NCBI RefSeq assembly: GCF_013371215.1
Contig: NZ_JABWMH010000002.1
Coordinates: 1-64,000 of the forward strand
Reading direction: 5' to 3'
DNA: 64,000 bases
DNA from: Parasphingorhabdus flavimaris
GTDB taxonomy: Bacteria > Pseudomonadota > Alphaproteobacteria > Sphingomonadales > Sphingomonadaceae
Shown here piece after piece: positions 24,880 to 33,961 of the stretch. The position numbers were made by a program, and so were the translations under genes. The notes below the pieces were generated by a model. That model was not told the DNA's origin, did no database searches, and worked only from the letters and a program-made list of their open reading frames with translations. The first letter of the stretch is position 1; each line of letters opens with the position of its first letter.

Positions 24880-26475
24880 CCTTGGTTCGGTGATGAAAGG
24901 GGCCGGGTGGCGGCGCAATTCCGCCGCCCGGTCACTTCGCCCCGTTCCGCGCGGGGCGAGGCCTTCGCGCTTGCGCAGGCCCTGCCGCGAAATCTTCATT
25001 TTCTCATTGCGCGGAATTTCGGTTGCGATCGACAGGATCGTGGGAATTTCCATCGGGGAAAGCCGCCCGGAGAGAAACTCCTTGAGATGCTTGAGATCAA
25101 GCTGCTCGCCTCGTCGCAGACTAACGATCATCCTTGCAGTCTCATCTCGGTAATCCTCGGGCACGCCGATGACCGCCGCCTCCCGAACGGCGGGATGGCC
25201 CAGCATCGCGCGCTCCACGTCGGCAGGGTAGATATTGAAGCCGCCAGCGATGATCATGTCCTTCAGCCTGCCGTTAACGGCGGCAGGCCCGTCTTCGCTC
25301 ATCGAACCGAGAACGCCGCTGCGGAAGAAACCGTCGACGAATTCCTACTCGCTCGCTTCCGGATTACGCGAGTATTCCTTCATCACCAGCGGGCCGCGCA
25401 GACAGATTTCGCTAACCGCCGCCCGCTGACGGGGATCGTCTGTCTTGCGGGTTTCCAATTCGGTGAAGGGCAGGCGAACATCGGTGCATTGCGCATGCGT
25501 GCGTTCGGGCGGCGAATAGTCGACCGCCCGAGCGGTTTCGCTCATGCCGTATAGGGTCGTGATCCAGTGGTCGGTCGCCTCCAGGAACCTCTCCTTCAGT
25601 TCTCCTGGTACCGGTCGCGCGCCGCACTGGACGCATTTCATGCCCGACCAGTCGATCGGCCGCTCACGGGGCACCTTCAGCAGGGCGATGGCCATGGTAG
25701 GGGCCAGCAGAAGGATGGTGATCTGTCGTTCTTCGACCAGTTCCAGGGCATTCATTGGATCGAAGTGCGGTAGAGAGACCAGTTCTTCGGCCGGTTGCAT
25801 TGTGAAATTCTGGACCGGCTCGATCCCGCCCGCGTGGGTCGCCGGGGCTGCCGAAAGCATAACTTCCCTGCCGTGTTTGAGCTAAGGATACCAGCTGACC
25901 ATTTAGGCCGAATTGTACTGCAGATTGTAAGGGGTGAGGACTGCGGCCTTGGGCGTGCCGGTGGTACCGCCCGTGAATTGGAGCAGGGCGGGCTGTGCGA
26001 CGGGGTCGAACGTGATCCGATTCACTGATCCACCGGCCGTCAGTAGGTCGGCTATGGTCTGCAGGAACGATGCCATCTCAGATTCTTGCAGCGCGATTGC
26101 CTCGCGCGGACCCTGTGTGAAGGAACCGACCAGCAGGGGCACGGGACGGCTGATGCGTTCGCGTATCTGGAGAGACTTGGCGAGCGGCCCGGGCTCATCG
26201 AAGGTCACGATGGCTTTCAGGCCCCTATCGACACATTGCCTGGCTAGCCGATCGGCACTGTATAACGGATTGCGCCCGACATAGACCGCGCCGATATGGC
26301 ATATCGCGAAACAGCTGAGCGTGAACACGGTATGGGGCAGACCCATATAATCTTTGCGTTCCCCCGGCTCGATACCCATTCGAGCGAGTACGGCCTCGAT
26401 GCTTGACGCAAGTTCGACGACCTCGCCGTAAGAAAGCGACTACACCGCCAGCGCGAGACATGGCCGATGCGGCAT
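24784..26475 (-). pseudogene. Acyl-CoA ligase with four in-frame stops
   Basis: A single minus-strand frame of about 560 codons reads as an AMP-binding acyl-CoA ligase. It includes LSYGEVVELASS, ALLQFTGGTTGTPKAAVLTP, TLYGMSETARAV and DMIIAGGFNIYPADVERAML. It has no frameshift but is cut by TAG (26442-26440), TAA (25905-25903), TAG (25884-25882) and TAG (25347-25345). All four could come from CAG/CAA glutamine codons. The probable start is ATG 26475. The frame runs past the expected C terminus (about 24900) into antisense of the aldolase. Likely an old pathway ligase replaced by the intact one at 17585, or a recoded gene; decay is the simpler reading. Confidence 0.85.
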
Positions 26476-26537
26476 TGCTGGCTGACATGATTAAATTCCA
26501 CCTTTTGCCGATTGGGCTTGTCAGATAACAGTCATTT

Positions 26538-26555
26538 CCATACTTATGCGAATGG
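26538..26555. promoter_or_regulatory. Palindromic operator candidate, copy 2
   Basis: CCATAC-TTATGC-GAATGG, one mismatch from CCATAC-N6-GTATGG, 24 bp before the quinone oxidoreductase start. Its closeness to the start suggests binding over or just after the promoter. Confidence 0.5.
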
Positions 26556-26578
26556 ATATTTTGTAAGGGGTAATTGAT

Positions 26579-27562
26579 TTGAAGAAGATGCTGGCTTGGG
26601 TCGTGAAGGAATATGGCAAGCCGGAGGATTTGGTGTTCGATCGGATTCCCGTTCCCTCGTTGGAACAAGGCGGTCCGAATCCGGTTGATACCCTGGTGAA
26701 GGTGGAGGCCGCAGCGCTCAATTTTGCTGACGAAATTGCTATCGCGGGCCGCTATCAGGACCGTATCGAGCCGCCGTTTGTCCCCGGTAACGAGCTTGCT
26801 GGAACAGTCGTGGAGACCAGCGCAGGCTCGCGGTTTCAGCCTGGAGACAGGGTTGCTTGTCAGGTTCGCAGCGGTGCCTTCGCGGAATATTGCGCGGTTG
26901 CATCAGACCGATTGATGGCGATCGGAGACATCGATGCTCGTGCCGCCGCTGCGCTTCCGGTTTCTTACACCACGGCGCATGTCGCCTTGTTTCAGAAAGG
27001 CAATCTGACTGCGGGCCAGACGGTCCTGATCCACGCTGCGAGTGGCGGTCTCGGGGTCGCAGCGACCCAGCTTGCCCGGTCCGCCGGAGCCCGCATCATT
27101 GCCACGGCTGGGTCGGAGGAAAAGCGCCGTTTCGCAATCGAAAATGGCGCGGACCATGTTATCGATTATCGCAAGCCGGATTGGTACAAAGAGGTCAAAT
27201 CATTGTCTCCAAATGGCGTCGACATCGTGGTTGATCCGGTCGGCGGCGCAACTTCGGAACAGAGTTTGCGGCTGCTCGCCTGGCAGGGAAAACTGCTCAT
27301 ATGCGGCTTCGCGAGCGGCGAGATACCAGCGCTGAAGGCGAATTACATGCTGGTAAAATCAGCCAGCGTGCACGGCGTCTACTGGAGCTTTGACCGCGAT
27401 CCCGACGAAATCCGCGCGATCCAGCAAGAACTGGTCGAGCTTTGTGCCGCAGGTGGGATTCGCCCGCTGATTCGAGATGTCTATCCAATGGGTGAAGTGG
27501 TCGCGGCGATGAAGGCGCTACGGTCGCGAGAGACAGTCGGCAAAGTTGTGCTGTCCTGGTAG
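26579..27562 (+). CDS. Zinc-independent quinone oxidoreductase (MDR family)
   Basis: A 327-residue NADPH:quinone-reductase-like medium-chain dehydrogenase. It has an N-terminal GroES-like fold (PFVPGNELAGTVVE) and the cofactor fold HAASGGLGVAATQLARSAGA (about 150-170), with ENGADHVIDYR following. The Zn-ligand Cys residues of alcohol dehydrogenases are absent. TTG 26579 has AAGGGG spaced about 9 nt; ATG 26588 is the alternative. It stands before the LigAB genes and has its own operator-like site. A role in reducing a quinone or enone formed from the aromatic substrate is possible; the substrate is unknown. Confidence 0.85.
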   Translation: MKKMLAWVVKEYGKPEDLVFDRIPVPSLEQGGPNPVDTLVKVEAAALNFADEIAIAGRYQDRIEPPFVPGNELAGTVVETSAGSRFQPGDRVACQVRSGAFAEYCAVASDRLMAIGDIDARAAAALPVSYTTAHVALFQKGNLTAGQTVLIHAASGGLGVAATQLARSAGARIIATAGSEEKRRFAIENGADHVIDYRKPDWYKEVKSLSPNGVDIVVDPVGGATSEQSLRLLAWQGKLLICGFASGEIPALKANYMLVKSASVHGVYWSFDRDPDEIRAIQQELVELCAAGGIRPLIRDVYPMGEVVAAMKALRSRETVGKVVLSW

Positions 27563-27621
27563 CGCCATAGCCGCAGGAAAGCGCAAAAAAATAGGTAAGT
27601 CGGCGGCCCTAAATTGCCAAA

Positions 27622-27639
27622 CCATACGCAAGGGTATTG
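27622..27639. promoter_or_regulatory. Palindromic operator candidate, copy 3
   Basis: CCATAC-GCAAGG-GTATTG, one mismatch from the palindrome, 75 bp before the LigA-type gene. Read on the other strand it shares GTCAATAC-N6-GTATGGTTTG with copy 1. A separate short palindrome GGGGATTATCCCC lies at 27671-27683. Confidence 0.6.
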
Positions 27640-27714
27640 ACTCATTCCTGCCAATGCCTAAAAAGACACTGGGGATTATCCCCGTCGTCGCAATGCAAAA
27701 AGAAAGCGAATGGG

Positions 27715-28014
27715 ATGAGCTACGGGGCTGTCGAGCAATTGTTTTATGACGTGAGTACTTCACGTAACCGGAAGGAAGCATTTCGCGAAGATGCCGGAGA
27801 AGTCGCGGGCAAATATGCACTCAGCGAGACCGAACGCGAGATGGTTATTTCTATGCAGGTAGAAAACCTGTTCGAATACGGAATCAATCCGATGCTCTTG
27901 ATGGGCTTTTGGACCAGCGTCCGCGGGCCGCAATCAATGCCCGAATATCTTGCCCGGGTTCCCAAGCTTGCATCACGGTTGGAAGCGTCGAGCGGCGGTA
28001 AGGATAGTTTGTAG
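27715..28014 (+). CDS. Extradiol dioxygenase small subunit (LigA/CarBa-like)
   Basis: A 99-residue helical protein of the LigA superfamily: VEQLFYDVSTSRNRKEAFRE, YALSETEREMV and INPMLLMGFW are the conserved blocks. It forms a lid over the active site of the LigB-type subunit, as in protocatechuate 4,5-dioxygenase LigAB and carbazole-pathway CarBaBb. ATG 27715 is preferred; the frame is open 26 codons upstream. It is followed after 52 bp by the catalytic subunit gene. Separate, short small subunit resembles CarBa more than fused LigAB proteins. Confidence 0.82.
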   Translation: MSYGAVEQLFYDVSTSRNRKEAFREDAGEVAGKYALSETEREMVISMQVENLFEYGINPMLLMGFWTSVRGPQSMPEYLARVPKLASRLEASSGGKDSL

Positions 28015-28066
28015 TTTGCGCGACATCACGTCGCCGAGTTTTCGACACACAGGAGAGAGTTGTTAA

Positions 28067-28885
28067 ATGGCGAATATCGTTGGCGGCTATATAATGCCGC
28101 ATGACCCCTTGCTGTTCGTAAATCCGCAGAAGAAGGAGCGCGATCACCTTCTCGCGGCCTATTCCCGGATATGCGATAAGGTTCGCGCATCGGGCGCGAC
28201 CAAGGCGATAATTTTCGGCGCCGACCATTACATTCTGTTCGGCCCGCGTTGCCTGCCGCAATTCCTCATTGCTACCGGCGAGCTGCATGGTCCGATTGAT
28301 CGGCTGCCAGGCGTAGCTAATGCACCGATTGCGAGCGATCCGGACTTCGCCAACTACCTTGTCAATCACGCCCATAACAATGGGTTCGACGTATCCGTCG
28401 CGCGCGATCTGGGCGTGGATCATGCAATCGGCGTTCCGGCCCAACTTGCCCTTCCGACCGACGGATCGGTTCAGACCGTTCCCGTTTACATGGCCAGCGG
28501 CGTCGAGCCATATGTTCGCCTTCAGCGGGCGTATGAGTTCGGGCAGATGGTGCGCGATGCGGTTGGAGGCATGCCGGGTGACGAACGCGTTGTGCTGATC
28601 GGTAGCGGTGGGATCAGCCACTGGGTCGGCACAGGAGAAATGGGCCGAATCAACCCCGAGTTCGACAAGAAGGTCCTCGATGCCATCGTGTCCGGCGACC
28701 CGTCCACGCTGCTTTCGATGACCGACGAAGAGATCATGCGCGACGGGGGCAATGGGGGCATGGAAATCCGCCATTATCTAGCGGTGATGGGAGCCCTTCC
28801 GGCTGGCCGGGGGGAAGTGTTTATTTACGAAGCCTGGTCGGGCGGTGTCACTGGCCTAGGCTTTGCCGAAATCCTACCGGCCTGA
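28067..28885 (+). CDS. Extradiol dioxygenase catalytic subunit (LigB/CarBb-like)
   Basis: A 272-residue type II (class III) extradiol ring-cleavage dioxygenase using non-haem Fe(II). Iron ligands likely include His12 (YIMPHDP), His54 (GADHYILF) and the late Glu (near 249, FIYEAW). The catalytic His is in IGSGGISHWVG. This class differs from type I BphC enzymes usual in biphenyl pathways. Together with the LigA-type protein it should open the catechol ring made by the Rieske dioxygenase and diol dehydrogenase. GGAGAG precedes ATG 28067; the Rieske genes follow after 36 bp. Confidence 0.88.
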   Translation: MANIVGGYIMPHDPLLFVNPQKKERDHLLAAYSRICDKVRASGATKAIIFGADHYILFGPRCLPQFLIATGELHGPIDRLPGVANAPIASDPDFANYLVNHAHNNGFDVSVARDLGVDHAIGVPAQLALPTDGSVQTVPVYMASGVEPYVRLQRAYEFGQMVRDAVGGMPGDERVVLIGSGGISHWVGTGEMGRINPEFDKKVLDAIVSGDPSTLLSMTDEEIMRDGGNGGMEIRHYLAVMGALPAGRGEVFIYEAWSGGVTGLGFAEILPA

Positions 28886-28921
28886 TGGCGGCAGGAAAAC
28901 CAATTTCAATAGGAGAATGGG

Positions 28922-30241
28922 GTGACAAACCTATCCACAAAAACGGACGATAAAGCGGAACTCGCCTCCAAGGTCAACGACTGGGTTGATGCGGAAGAAG
29001 GTTACATTGATCGCCGGATATTCTGGGACGATGCGATCTACTCGCTCGAGCTCGAGCGAGTTTTTGCACGCTGCTGGATTTTCGTTGCGCACGATTCGCA
29101 ACTGCCAGAGGTCGGGGACTTCCTAACTACTACAATAGGGGAGGATGCGGTCATCGTTTCGCGCGGCGAAGACGGCAAGATTCACACTTTCCTCAATTCC
29201 TGTTCCCACCGCGGCAACCGCGTGTGTTTTGCCGAAGTTGGCAAGGCCCGCCGTTTCACATGTAATTTCCACGGCTGGTCATACGGCCTCGACGGCAGTC
29301 TGAAGAGCGTCAGCCGACCAAAGTCCTACGATGGTAAGTCCAATTTCGATAAGTCTCGGCTCGGCCTCCACCAGGCGCGGGTGGAGAGCTACAAGGGCAT
29401 GCATTTTGCCTGCTTCGATCCGGACGCACCCTCGCTAGAGGAATATCTGGGCGACTTTCGCTGGTATCTCGACGTCATTCTCGACAATGACGAAGGCGGC
29501 ATCGAATTTATCGACGGCAACATCAAGTCCCGCCTCAAGTGCAACTGGAAGTTCCCAGCAGAAAACTTCGTAGGCGATTCCTACCACGCTCCATGGACGC
29601 ACAGTTCGGCTCTCATCGCCATGTTCGGCAAACAGCCGACGATGCGGCCCGATCGTTCCTATCACGCCAACGCCAATGGCCACGGGTGGGAGTTCGGCCT
29701 GGATTTCATCGGCAACGCGGCCACGCTCAATTCGCCGCAAATCCTCGAATATCTGCGTGAACACGAGGCGAAGTTTGCCGAACGGCTGGGGAAGGTCCGC
29801 AGCAGGATGGTCGCCTCGCTCAGTTCGGCCAATGTTTTTCCGAACCTGTCCTTCCTGGCCGGGCACAACACCTTCCGCACGTGGAACCCAAAAGGTCCGA
29901 GAGAAACGGAGCTTCATACCTGGGTATTTCTGAACGCCAATGCCCCGGAGGAACTAAAGAAAGAATATCGCCGCGGCGTGATGCTGACTTTCTCTCCAGC
30001 AGGGGTCTTCGAGATGGACGACGGTGAGAATTTCGAAAATTGCACCGCTGTCAATGCAGGTGTCGTCACGCGGCGACAGAAACTCCATGCTGGAATGGGC
30101 CTCGATTCGCGTATCGAACACGAGGAACTGAAGGGCAATGTCCATCAGAGCCAGATCAACGAAGCGAACCAGCGGGCGTTCTACCAACGCTGGGCCGATC
30201 TAATGAATGCAGAAACCTGGGCCGACGTACCAGTCCGCTAA
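28922..30241 (+). CDS. Rieske ring-hydroxylating dioxygenase, large subunit
   Basis: A 439-residue alpha subunit. Rieske [2Fe-2S] ligands are Cys94, His96, Cys114 and His117 (CSHRGN and CNFHGWSYG). The mononuclear Fe site has His222 and His227 in NFVGDSYHAPWTH. This is the two-subunit type related to biphenyl and phenylpropionate dioxygenases, making a cis-dihydrodiol. GTG 28922 with AGGAGA upstream is the start. The small subunit follows, with a 19-bp gap. Substrate cannot be told from these motifs. Confidence 0.92.
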   Translation: MTNLSTKTDDKAELASKVNDWVDAEEGYIDRRIFWDDAIYSLELERVFARCWIFVAHDSQLPEVGDFLTTTIGEDAVIVSRGEDGKIHTFLNSCSHRGNRVCFAEVGKARRFTCNFHGWSYGLDGSLKSVSRPKSYDGKSNFDKSRLGLHQARVESYKGMHFACFDPDAPSLEEYLGDFRWYLDVILDNDEGGIEFIDGNIKSRLKCNWKFPAENFVGDSYHAPWTHSSALIAMFGKQPTMRPDRSYHANANGHGWEFGLDFIGNAATLNSPQILEYLREHEAKFAERLGKVRSRMVASLSSANVFPNLSFLAGHNTFRTWNPKGPRETELHTWVFLNANAPEELKKEYRRGVMLTFSPAGVFEMDDGENFENCTAVNAGVVTRRQKLHAGMGLDSRIEHEELKGNVHQSQINEANQRAFYQRWADLMNAETWADVPVR

Positions 30242-30260
30242 ATACCAGTTTGAGGTGACC

Positions 30261-30806
30261 GTGAACCAAGCCGAAAAAATCGAAACCCGCGAACATCGTG
30301 CAGTTTCCGTCGATCTAATTATCGAAATTCAGCAATTTCTCTATCGCGAAGCCCGCCTACTCGACGGCGAGCATTTGCATGAATGGCTGGAATTGCTGGC
30401 AGACGACATCCACTATTGGATTCCAGGGGTGCAAACACGCTACCGGAATGACGACGCCAAGTTCAGTCCCACAAGGATGGCCTTTTTCGACGACGATCTC
30501 GAATATCTCAAGATTCGCGTAGCCCGCGCCAAGCAGCCCTCCGCATGGGCTGAAGACCCGCCGACCCGGCACTTTCATCTTGTGAGCAATATCGAGGTCG
30601 AACTGACCGATACCCCCACCGAATGGACCGTTCATTCACTAGTCATCAACAATCGCCACCACGCGGAGGATGACGAGATGGAGCTGAAGGCCAGACGCGT
30701 CGATCTGATCAGGCGGGATACGGACGGCTCGCTGAAACTGGCCCGTCGTAAAGTGATCCTGCAGCAGACCGTTTTGCAAGCGAAGAATATTAACACATTC
30801 CTTTGA
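30261..30806 (+). CDS. Rieske dioxygenase, small subunit
   Basis: A 181-residue beta subunit of the alpha3-beta3 dioxygenase. SNTF2-like fold with EIQQFLYREARLLDGEHLHE, DIHYWIPGVQTRYRN and the C-terminal LARRKVILQQTVL; all match aromatic-ring dioxygenase beta subunits. It supports assembly rather than catalysis. GTG 30261 with GAGGTG 4 nt upstream is preferred over the upstream ATG 30207, which lies inside the large-subunit gene. Confidence 0.9.
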   Translation: MNQAEKIETREHRAVSVDLIIEIQQFLYREARLLDGEHLHEWLELLADDIHYWIPGVQTRYRNDDAKFSPTRMAFFDDDLEYLKIRVARAKQPSAWAEDPPTRHFHLVSNIEVELTDTPTEWTVHSLVINNRHHAEDDEMELKARRVDLIRRDTDGSLKLARRKVILQQTVLQAKNINTFL

Positions 30807-31004
30807 TTTGCATAGCTCGCAATTCGCATGCTGTATCGTTGCCTTTGGGTACCGATCCTGAAGAGCGTTATTAAGGATCGGGGTAGCTTCTTCAGACACG
30901 GCTCTTGTATGGCATGGGCCGACGACTTTCGCGAACCGACTGAACACTCAATGCATGCTTGCCGCTGTGGGGTCATGATTATTCTGTAGGAGGAGGGTTA
31001 ACAG
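30807..31004 (+). other. 198-bp gap without a ferredoxin gene
   Basis: Between the dioxygenase small subunit and the reductase, where bph-type operons often place a Rieske ferredoxin, there is only non-coding sequence. All three plus-strand frames lack a CxH...CxxH motif. GTATGG occurs once at 30927 without a matching left arm. Confidence 0.6.
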
Positions 31005-32231
31005 ATGGAGAAATACGATGTTCTGATCGTCGGCAGCGGACATGGCGGTGCTCAGACTGCCATTGGGCTGCGTAAGCAGGGTTTCCACGGAAGCATCGGA
31101 TTGCTCGACCGCAGTCGTGCCCTCCCCTATGAAAGACCGCCACTTTCGAAGGAGTATCTCTCCGGAGAGAAAACCTTCGAAAGGATACTCATTCGACCCG
31201 AGAAATTCTGGCGGGATAGGGATGTACATCTGCTAGGCGGGAGCAATGTTTCTTCACTCGATCCTCTGGTGAAAACAATTTCCTGTGGCAACGGTCAGGA
31301 ATATGCATACGAGCAGCTTGTTTGGTCAGCGGGTGGAGATGCCAAGCGCCTTATCTGCGATGGATCGGACCTACGGGGCGTACACACGGTGCGCTCCAAG
31401 GAGGATGTGGATGCTTTGATCGATGACATGAAAGCAGGAACAGAGCGGTGTACGATAATAGGAGGTGGCTACATTGGCCTGGAAGCGGCAGCAGTATTTC
31501 GAAAACTTGGCCATGAAGTCGTCTTAGTAGAAGCTTTCAATCGTGTGCTTTCCAGAGTCACTGGTCCCGAAGTTTCCCGCTTTATTCAAAATGAGCACGT
31601 GAGCAGAGAAGTAAAAATACACCTCGAATCGGGCGTCCGCTGCATCGAGGGAGACGGGGGACTTCTGACTGGCGTTGTGCTCGAAACAGGCGAGGTGATT
31701 CAGACCGATATCGTTCTCGTCGGCATCGGGATCGAACCATGCATTGATGCATTGGCCAAGGCAGGCGCGGAAACCGCGAACGGTGTCGTAGTCGACGAAT
31801 ACTGCCAAACTACACTACCCGGTGTGTATGCAATCGGGGATTGTGCTGCACACATAAATCCGTTTGCGGACGGCCAGCGCATTCGGCTCGAAAGTGTCCA
31901 GAATGCCAACGACATGGCGAGCGTCGTCGCGAGTGTGATTTGCGGCAACTTTGAACCATATCACGCAACACCTTGGTTCTGGTCCGATCAGTATGACTTG
32001 AAAATTCAGACGGTAGGACTGAGTGCGGGATACGATGACTCCGTGACACGTGGTGATCCATCCAATCGGTCCTTTTCCATTGTATATCTGAAGAATGGAA
32101 AAGTCGTGGCGCTCGATTGCGTTAATTCCATGAAGGACTATGTGCAGGGTAGAAGGCTTGTCGAGACGGGATTGGTAGCGGCACGTGAAGACCTTGCCGA
32201 TACTTCGCGCCAGCTTAAGGAATTGCTTTGA
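31005..32231 (+). CDS. Ferredoxin reductase of the dioxygenase (BphA4-like)
   Basis: A 408-residue FAD/NADH reductase. N-terminal FAD fold (VLIVGSGHGGAQTAIGLRKQ), LPYERPPLSKEYLSG, NAD fold TIIGGGYIGLEAAAVFRKLG (about 147-166) and YAIGDCAAHINPFADG. It should pass electrons from NADH to a ferredoxin for the Rieske dioxygenase. GGAGGAGG precedes ATG 31005, spaced 7 nt. It is similar in architecture to AlkT at the left end but clearly a separate gene. Ends just before unassigned sequence and IS256. Confidence 0.9.
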   Translation: MEKYDVLIVGSGHGGAQTAIGLRKQGFHGSIGLLDRSRALPYERPPLSKEYLSGEKTFERILIRPEKFWRDRDVHLLGGSNVSSLDPLVKTISCGNGQEYAYEQLVWSAGGDAKRLICDGSDLRGVHTVRSKEDVDALIDDMKAGTERCTIIGGGYIGLEAAAVFRKLGHEVVLVEAFNRVLSRVTGPEVSRFIQNEHVSREVKIHLESGVRCIEGDGGLLTGVVLETGEVIQTDIVLVGIGIEPCIDALAKAGAETANGVVVDEYCQTTLPGVYAIGDCAAHINPFADGQRIRLESVQNANDMASVVASVICGNFEPYHATPWFWSDQYDLKIQTVGLSAGYDDSVTRGDPSNRSFSIVYLKNGKVVALDCVNSMKDYVQGRRLVETGLVAAREDLADTSRQLKELL

Positions 32232-32635
32232 AGTCCGGCGGATAGCCGATTCAACATGTCCACTATGATCGAGACCGCGCGAAAGTTCGAACCAATGGCG
32301 ATACCTTCGACATTAGGAAGCGTAAGAAGGTCAAACTCCTTGCGGTACATCGTCTGCCAATGATCGTCAAAGAGGCCAGTGATCGGTCCGTCGCCCGGCG
32401 TGAAGAAATTATCGGATAGCGCCGACATCACGAGAGGGTCGGTGTCCTGATATGTGGCCGAACATTGTGGCGCTGTTTGGCAGAAAGTCGATTCTCTAAC
32501 GGAAACTACAACCCGTCACGATCATGTGTCATGGCCAGCGATCGGCAGTGAGCGGCAAGGAGGCGCTCGATATTGTGCGGACGTGATTCCCTATGAACGG
32601 CCGCCGCTCGCGGGAGTGTCAGTAATTTCGTGTGT
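32232..32635. other. Unassigned remnant region before IS256
   Basis: About 400 bp with no complete gene. On the minus strand from about 32431 an open stretch encodes LFDDHWQTMYRKEFDLLTLP, protein-like but unrecognised and running into the reductase antisense. On the plus strand near 32588, VIPYERPPLA recalls the YERPPLS motif of ferredoxin reductases and may be a scrap of one. Likely deletion debris. Confidence 0.3.
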
Positions 32636-33945
32636 GGTGGGGCGGTTGAACATTATGCCGTCTTGGCTTTGATGAAGCGTTCGCCGAAGATAACTGCGAA
32701 CTGTGCTTTTGCCATGGTCCACTCACGAAGTGGCATCTTCCACTCTTTTTCTGGTCTGTTCAAGACCAGATAGAGCAATTTTGTTGCCGCCTCGTCATTG
32801 GGAAAATGACCTCTGGCTCTGATCGCTCGCCTGAGCTTTGAGTTCAGGGCCTCGATAGCATTCGTGGTATAAATAATTTTGCGCACCGCCTCGGGAAAGG
32901 CGAAAAATGGAACCACCTCATTCCATGCTCGCCGCCAGCTCTGGGCAATGGCGACATAGCGCAGGCCCCATTCGCTTGCTTCGAAGGCAATCAGCGCGTC
33001 TTCGGCAGCCTTGGCATCGACGGCGCGATAAATGGCCTTGAGGGCCGTTGCCAGTGGCTTGCGGTCTTTCCACGACACAAAATCCATGCTGTTGCGTAGC
33101 AAATGGACGATGCATGTCTGCACGACGGCTTCGGGAAATACCGCCGTTATCGCATCGGGAAAGCCCTTGAGACCATCAACGACTGCCAGCATGATATCCT
33201 CGGTGCCCCGGTTTTTAAGCTCGTTCATAACGCGCAACCAGAATTTGGCACCTTCATTTTGTTCAATCCACAGGCCGAGAACCTCTTTGCGGCCATCAGC
33301 GCGGACGCCAAGCGCGATATGAATAGCTTTGCTGCGAACCATGCCTTCATCGCGGATCTTGACGCGAATGGCGTCGAAAAACACCAGTGGATAGGCCGGA
33401 TCAAGCGGCCGCTGCTGCCAGGCGGTAACTTCTTCCAGCGCTGCGCGTCTTCCCGTGCCCCCGGCACGGAGCGATGCTCGCCGTCGGTGACGGTCGAGAT
33501 CAGGTCAGGCGATACGTCGATGCCGTATAGTTCGCGCAGATGCCCGGTGATCTCCCTCGTGCTCATCCCGCGCGCATACATTGAGATAATCTTGTCATCA
33601 AAGCCAGGGAACCGGCGCTGATATTTAGCAATCAACTGCGGATCAAAGCTGCCCTCGCGGTCGCGCGGCACCTCAATCTCGATTTTGCTGCTATCGGTGA
33701 TGACACGCTTGCGGCCATAGCCATTGCGGCTGTTGCCTACCTGTTCATCGCCACCCAGATGATAATCCATCTCGGCATTCAACGCCCGTTCGGCGAGCGC
33801 CTTCTTCAACGAATCCAGCAATCCGCCTGATCCAGCGCAGAAGCTGCATCCGATCATGCCAATAGTTGATCCAGTAACTCTGCCGGGATCGTCGGCTCTT
33901 TGCGTCGTCACATAGTGGGACTCCTTTTACCCATTATGCCCCACC
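32636..33945 (-). mobile_element. IS256-family element, inactive
   Basis: The boundaries are set by GGTGGGGC at 32636 and its inverted copy GCCCCACC ending 33945. The minus-strand transposase is split: the N-terminal part (33911 to about 33480, with [20 protein letters not shown]) and the C-terminal part (33384-32653, with VVDGLKGFPDAI, IVHLLRNSMDFVSWKDRK and TTNAIEALNSKLRR) are in different frames. The join at about 33440-33480 holds a hairpin-containing extra stretch. Transposase therefore inactive. It interrupts recR-type sequence on its right. Confidence 0.85.
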
Positions 33946-33961
33946 GCGGCTGTTTCCCGGA

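Noticed and set aside
17585-32231. Idea that the aromatic region is the ibuprofen ipf pathway
   Set aside because: The Rieske genes are not beside the thiolase/DUF35 genes, and a full dihydrodiol/meta-cleavage set is present, which ibuprofen-CoA dioxygenation does not need at that step.
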